A stretch of DNA of 45,783 nucleotides. Origin: Oscillospiraceae bacterium (lineage in GTDB: Bacteria > Bacillota > Clostridia > Oscillospirales > CAG-272). The notes under the pieces are model-generated. The model was not told the origin of the DNA and did not search any database. It worked only from the letters and a program-made list of their open reading frames with translations. How positions within the stretch are numbered: position 1 is the stretch's first letter; every line of letters starts with the position of its first letter. The stretch is from contig SVRE01000009.1 of assembly GCA_015065005.1 (NCBI GenBank), positions 1 to 45,783 on the forward strand, given 5' to 3'. The position numbers and the translations under genes are program-made. Positions 42,241 through 45,783 of the stretch are shown piece after piece.

Positions 42241-42270
42241 AAAAACCGAGCTTGGTTTCCAAGCTCGGTT
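42241..42270 (-). terminator. Terminator of the glycan cluster
   Basis: AACCGAGCTTGG (42244-42255) pairs with CCAAGCTCGGTT (42259-42270), loop TTT. On the minus strand the hairpin is followed by TTTTTG, so it ends the GNAT-to-PIG-L operon. Sequence 42133-42240 between the two terminators shows nothing I recognise. Confidence 0.85.
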
Positions 42271-42330
42271 AATTCACATATTGTTTGCTGTGCTTTAATG
42301 CTCAGTGCAAAACCGGCTTTAAACACAGGC

Positions 42331-43080
42331 TTATATTACATCCATTTTCCAAAGAGGAATATTTACAGCATCTCCCTTGGAAACCACGTGTAATGGCGCG
42401 CCTAACTTTTTGTTATAAAATGTTTTTCTTGTTGATCTGTAGAAGCATACGCCAAAGCCCATTTTAGGAAATCTTTTCGCCACGTCCTCTTCAACACAAG
42501 CAACAATTCTGTACCAAACGCCTCTGATTTTGCGAACAAGGTAATATTCCTTTCCACTTTTCTTTACAAAAAACTCGTTTTTCTCATCTAACCACCAGTC
42601 GGCATACTCAGCGTCCATTTTTTGCGGATGCTCACTTAAGTAGCGCTTATTTCCGCCGAAAAGGACAAGCCCGTATTCGCCAACAAGCTTCCAGCCCATT
42701 TTCATATATCCCGGAAAAGAGTTCTGATTCGGGAAATTATAAATCAAATCCCCTTCCTCTGTTAATTCAAGAGATTTTTTTGTCATTTCGGTAAATATTC
42801 CCTTACCCCTGCATATCTCTGTTACGCAGGTATCTCCGGGTTGATATGACCTTTTGCCATCTACGTCATTACGCCAAAGTCCTCTTGCCGCCACAGGCTG
42901 TCCGTCCAAATACACCACCTCAACAATGGATTTGCCAAAGATGTTGTCTATATACTTTTTTCTGAACAGCTCCTCAGTATAACCGCAGTTAAACACTGCG
43001 TTTTCAGTAGCTATAAAGTCAGCAATGAATTTGTCATCAACATTGTCAGACCATCGGCAATCATAAATAATTTCACTCAT
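42331..43080 (-). CDS. GNAT-family acyltransferase-like protein
   Basis: 249 residues. A GNAT-type fold is suggested by the acyl-CoA loop CRGKGIFTEMTKKSLEL (about 88-105) preceded by a strand and followed by NFPNQNSFPGYMKMGWKLV, a pattern seen in GNAT enzymes acting in surface-sugar clusters. The C-terminal 90 residues form a second alpha/beta part with no motif I recognise. It starts 21 bp after the glycosyltransferase stop with ribosome site AGGAGA, the last gene of the operon. N-acylation of an amino sugar or amino-acid side chain of a glycan is likely; the exact substrate is not readable. Confidence 0.78.
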   Translation of the reverse strand: MSEIIYDCRWSDNVDDKFIADFIATENAVFNCGYTEELFRKKYIDNIFGKSIVEVVYLDGQPVAARGLWRNDVDGKRSYQPGDTCVTEICRGKGIFTEMTKKSLELTEEGDLIYNFPNQNSFPGYMKMGWKLVGEYGLVLFGGNKRYLSEHPQKMDAEYADWWLDEKNEFFVKKSGKEYYLVRKIRGVWYRIVACVEEDVAKRFPKMGFGVCFYRSTRKTFYNKKLGAPLHVVSKGDAVNIPLWKMDVI

Positions 43081-43101
43081 AACCGTATCTCCTAATTACC
43101 T

Positions 43102-44277
43102 TTATTTCTCCTTATTTTTGCATCTCAGCTCATAAAGCTCCAAATAGTCACGGCAAATACGCTCAACCATCAATCCGCGCTCAAATTCGTTTTCTATTCT
43201 CTTTCTTCCGTTTTCGCCGAATGTTTTTCTTAAATCAGCATCAAACATAGAAATCATAGCTTCCTTTAACGTTTCAACATCCTGCTTTTCCGCAAGCAAG
43301 CCTGTTTCCCCGTTAACAATTGCCTCAGATGCGCCTATGATATTTGTTGTAATGGTTGGCAGGTACATAGCCGCCGCCTCCTGAAGCACCATTCCAAAGC
43401 CCTCTCGGTATGTGGGATGCACCAAAACATCCGCTGCCGCCAAACGCTTGGAAACCTGCTCCACAGGAACCTGACCGCAAAATACAATATTAGGATTTTT
43501 CTGGGCCTCCTCAATCAGCCCCTGGGTAAGACCGTGGTTATCGTCCAAGCCGCCAATCAAAAGAAGATATGCATTCGGGTTTTCCTTTTGCACCAAGCTA
43601 AAGGCAGAAAGAAGCTCACCCACGCCCTTATCTCTGCAAATTCTACCCACAAAGCCATATACCAACGCATCATTTGGAATTTGGAATTTCTCCCTTGTTT
43701 CCTTTCTCATTGCGGGAATTTGCTCCTTTTGGTACAAGGAAAGGTCAACACCGACAGTACCGCCCTGTCCCAAAACCTTGCATTTTTCAGGCTTGTACAT
43801 TCCGTCCTGAATAGCTAAGGCGCGATTTTTCTCACTAACATTACGAATATCAGTGGCCTTACGGCAGCTGATTTTTTCAATATTACGAATTAAAGTACGC
43901 TTCCAGCCCTCAAAGCCAACGTATCTCATACCCCACTGTGCAAGAACACGGCAAGGCACCTTTGCCGCCTTTGAGCCGATTGAGCCGTACAAAGCTCCGT
44001 TTGGTGTGGAATAAACAACCATATCAAACTTTTCCTGCAAGCAAAGCTTTTTAAACCTTCTCGCCGCCTTTAGTGTACCCTTAAGGTCAAATCCCCTTCC
44101 CACAGGGTAATGGTGAACCTTTACGCCCGCTTCCTCACACTTTTCAATAAAGCCCTTTTCGCAGGATGTGACAAATGTCACGTCAAAGCCGTATTTTTTC
44201 AATGTAGGTACGCAGGGGAACATAAAGGAATCTATAGATTTGCTGGAAGTTGTTACAAGACAAATTTTTATGCTCAT
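43102..44277 (-). CDS. Glycosyltransferase family 4
   Basis: 391 residues with the GT-B fold. The N-terminal domain (VTTSSKSIDSFMFPCVPTLKKYGFDVTFV) is followed by the nucleotide-sugar domain with VYGFVGRICRDKGVGELLSAF (about 215-235) and the E-x7-E region REGFGMVLQEAAAMYLP (about 297-313). It is related to WcfI/CapM-like transferases acting on lipid-linked sugars at the cytoplasmic membrane face. Donor and acceptor are unknown. The ATG overlaps the stop of the acyltransferase gene as ATGA, indicating translational coupling. Confidence 0.93.
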   Translation of the reverse strand: MSIKICLVTTSSKSIDSFMFPCVPTLKKYGFDVTFVTSCEKGFIEKCEEAGVKVHHYPVGRGFDLKGTLKAARRFKKLCLQEKFDMVVYSTPNGALYGSIGSKAAKVPCRVLAQWGMRYVGFEGWKRTLIRNIEKISCRKATDIRNVSEKNRALAIQDGMYKPEKCKVLGQGGTVGVDLSLYQKEQIPAMRKETREKFQIPNDALVYGFVGRICRDKGVGELLSAFSLVQKENPNAYLLLIGGLDDNHGLTQGLIEEAQKNPNIVFCGQVPVEQVSKRLAAADVLVHPTYREGFGMVLQEAAAMYLPTITTNIIGASEAIVNGETGLLAEKQDVETLKEAMISMFDADLRKTFGENGRKRIENEFERGLMVERICRDYLELYELRCKNKEK

Positions 44278-44849
44278 TTCTTACCGTCCTCAAAATAACC
44301 AATGTCGAGATAGCCAACGCCATTATACTCCTCAAGCTTCTTAAGCATTTCCTCTTTCTTTTCCGCTGTTACATCCTTTTGATATGTGTAAGAGGAATCA
44401 AACACTAAGCCGTTTGCCATTTTTTCCTTTTGCTTAGCAATATACTCAGAGGTTTTCCCAACCACTCTTGCAGGAACGCCAACAGCAATAGAGTCATCAG
44501 GGATATTGCCCGTAACCAAGCTGCCTGCGCCTATAATAACGTCATTACCTATGGTAGTATTCATCAAAATAGTGGAGTTTGCGCCAATGAAAACACGGTC
44601 ACCGATTTTAACAGGAGCAACACGTCCGTAGCCTGTATATATACGTGTGGTATCATCGTGAGCTAATATTTGCACCTTGTTTGCAAGGGTAACATCATCT
44701 CCGATGGAAATTAACCAGCAGTGTGAAGGGTCCATACGGGTGCCCGACTGACGGTTAAAGTTTTTGCCCACCTTCATTCCTCGTTTTACGAAATAACTTG
44801 TAGGCAAGTCACCGTATTGAAAAAACGAAATTATTTCCCAAAGCTTCAT
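44274..44849 (-). CDS. Left-handed beta-helix (hexapeptide) acyltransferase
   Basis: 191 residues. Hexapeptide repeats such as IGDRVFIGANSTILMNTTIGNDVIIGAGSLVTGNIPDDSIAVGVPARVVGK (read at about 82-133) define a trimeric beta-helix acetyltransferase of the CapG/WbbJ/maltose-O-acetyltransferase type using acetyl-CoA. The N-terminal part (ISFFQYGDLPTSYFVKRGMKVG) is typical of versions in capsule and O-antigen clusters. It begins 3 bp after the WbqC stop, with the ribosome site AAAGGA inside that gene's tail. It probably O- or N-acetylates a sugar of the surface glycan. Confidence 0.92.
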   Translation of the reverse strand: MKLWEIISFFQYGDLPTSYFVKRGMKVGKNFNRQSGTRMDPSHCWLISIGDDVTLANKVQILAHDDTTRIYTGYGRVAPVKIGDRVFIGANSTILMNTTIGNDVIIGAGSLVTGNIPDDSIAVGVPARVVGKTSEYIAKQKEKMANGLVFDSSYTYQKDVTAEKKEEMLKKLEEYNGVGYLDIGYFEDGKK

Positions 44850-44852
44850 ATT

Positions 44853-45560
44853 TTATTCCTTTGCATTTAAAATATTTTGAACCTTTTCCTCTACTGATGC
44901 CCAATCAAAGCCACAGTTGAAAACATAATCAAGAACAGACATATTTGCCAAAAAGCCTGCCTTCTTCCAAAGCTGCTCATACTCTATCGGCTCATAATCT
45001 GTATAAACCAATTTTACGCCACGGGAGGTAAAATGCTCCTCCTCCTGATATACGCTGGCGCCGTGTCCCGAAATATACACGTCTCCCTCAAGGGCAACGC
45101 ACAAATCAATTACGCGCTCCTCCCTTACTGTGAGAATATCCATTTCAGAGCTTTTGAAGAACTGTGTCTTTAAGCCAAAGGACTCTGCAATCCAGGTATT
45201 TATAGCGATATTCATTTCTGAAATGTTAGGATAATCCTGAAGGAGCAGCTCCTTAAAGCGTGGGAAAATCTCCTGGAAATAAGGCGCTTTACCGTAATTC
45301 ATCTCAATGGTTTTCAGGTGCTTTTCCTTCCATTTCAGCTCATCTCTTGTTCTGACGGTGTTGATAGCATCACCCAAATGATGCTCCACAGGAACCTTTA
45401 ATCTTAATTCACCCTGTGGTGTTTTGATTTTATTCCAGTTGTGCATATTGTCATTGGAATACTGTGCGTCATCTAAATAAACAAACTTGTCAGACTTTGC
45501 AAGCTTGTAAAAATATCCAAGATAAGGGATATAGTCCGGTTGATGTATAGCTATTATCAT
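44853..45560 (-). CDS. WbqC-family protein
   Basis: 235 residues from the ATG at 45558-45560 (MIIAIHQPDYIPYLGYFYKL). A longer frame extends upstream, but the Shine-Dalgarno AGAGGTG fits this ATG, and it overlaps the preceding stop as ATGA. The family signature is plain: HQPDYIPYLGYFYK, LDDAQYSNDNMHNWNKIKTPQG, VPVEHHLGDAINTVRT. WbqC proteins occur in surface-polysaccharide clusters next to glycosyltransferases and PIG-L enzymes. Their reaction is not well established, so I do not assign one. Confidence 0.92.
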   Translation of the reverse strand: MIIAIHQPDYIPYLGYFYKLAKSDKFVYLDDAQYSNDNMHNWNKIKTPQGELRLKVPVEHHLGDAINTVRTRDELKWKEKHLKTIEMNYGKAPYFQEIFPRFKELLLQDYPNISEMNIAINTWIAESFGLKTQFFKSSEMDILTVREERVIDLCVALEGDVYISGHGASVYQEEEHFTSRGVKLVYTDYEPIEYEQLWKKAGFLANMSVLDYVFNCGFDWASVEEKVQNILNAKE

Positions 45561-45783
45561 TTTAGCACCTCTCTGATTAAACAAAATGCTTCTGCGGCGC
45601 AAACGCCAACAGACTGTCCGCGAAATGCTGCCAGGTTGTCAATTGCCTCAGCACTTCGAGTGTGTGGGTACTTCCTGAATTCCATAGCATATGTGCGCAT
45701 TGCTTCTTTTTTTGCCCTGAGCATTTCCTCATCCACCTCAACATAGGTATTGGGGATAAATACGTGGGCAGCGGTTGAGCTTT
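45557..45783 (-). CDS. PIG-L family deacetylase, C-terminal part (runs off the window)
   Basis: The last 75 codons of a gene that continues past the right edge. The readable end includes PNTYVEVDEEMLRAKKEAMR, KYPHTRSAEAIDNLAAF, RGQSVGVCAAEAFCLIREVLK and a TGA stop. This is the usual tail of PIG-L/LmbE zinc deacetylases, in which a tyrosine- or phenylalanine-containing R-G motif is followed by A-E-A-F. The catalytic PHPDD region lies outside the window. The family removes acetyl groups from GlcNAc-containing substrates. Its stop overlaps the WbqC start by 4 nt (ATGA), so it heads the visible operon. Confidence 0.8.
   Translation of the reverse strand, partial: SSTAAHVFIPNTYVEVDEEMLRAKKEAMRTYAMEFRKYPHTRSAEAIDNLAAFRGQSVGVCAAEAFCLIREVLK

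Overview
The window looks like a chromosomal segment from an uncultured, moderately AT-rich Gram-positive gut-type Clostridia (Bacillota). The basis is strong AGGAGG-type ribosome-binding sites, textbook TTGACA/TATAAT promoters, a ROK glucokinase, pyruvate phosphate dikinase, an AGCS amino-acid symporter, XRE and Fur regulators, BspA-type leucine-rich-repeat proteins, InlB-type (Listeria-Bacteroides) repeats and very large solute-binding proteins. No rRNA, tRNA, transposase gene, phage gene or CRISPR array was seen.

Layout. (1) 1-2.3 kb: a secreted BspA-like LRR protein with its own promoter. (2) 2.5-14.9 kb, minus strand: a seven-gene carbohydrate-uptake operon, in transcription order a 1023-residue solute-binding protein with CBM-like domains, a MalF/MalG permease pair, an NHL-TPR-Yip1 membrane protein, a large DUF5696-type secreted protein, and a second MalF/MalG pair. 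No ATPase is present. It is divergent from (3) a ROK glucokinase at 15.3 kb; the shared intergenic region carries two near-palindromic 17-bp sites. (4) 16.2-17.1 kb: two unrelated tandem arrays, a 145-bp unit that re-copies the 3' end of the ROK gene and a 40-bp hairpin unit repeated seven times, followed by recG. (5) 19.3-19.97 kb: a roughly 650-bp non-coding block with an extraordinary nested inverted-repeat architecture, between convergent genes. (6) 20-30 kb, minus strand: two giant paralogous lipoproteins ending in solute-binding domains, and between them a membrane-anchored XRE regulator with an extracytoplasmic InlB-repeat/LRR sensor region. (7) 30-35 kb, minus strand: housekeeping genes rnr, secG, a Fur-family regulator and glyA. 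(8) 35-37.4 kb: a membrane-anchored, acidic-repeat-rich protein with a C-terminal domain resembling ribosomal protein uL15. (9) 37.5-42 kb: an alanine/glycine:cation symporter and ppdK. (10) 42.3-45.8 kb, minus strand: the 3' end of a surface-glycan cluster (PIG-L deacetylase fragment, WbqC, hexapeptide acyltransferase, GT4 glycosyltransferase, GNAT protein).

How it fits together. Regions 1-3 and 6 suggest an organism that binds and imports complex glycans or oligosaccharides at the cell surface, phosphorylates released sugar with the ROK kinase, and runs a PPi-linked lower glycolysis through PpdK. The most unusual items are the nested palindromic element at 19.3-19.97 kb, the regulator/lipoprotein module at 20-26 kb, the uL15-like fusion protein, and the tandem array that repeatedly copied the end of the glucokinase gene. 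Functional statements are from family recognition and motif reading only; no database search was run.
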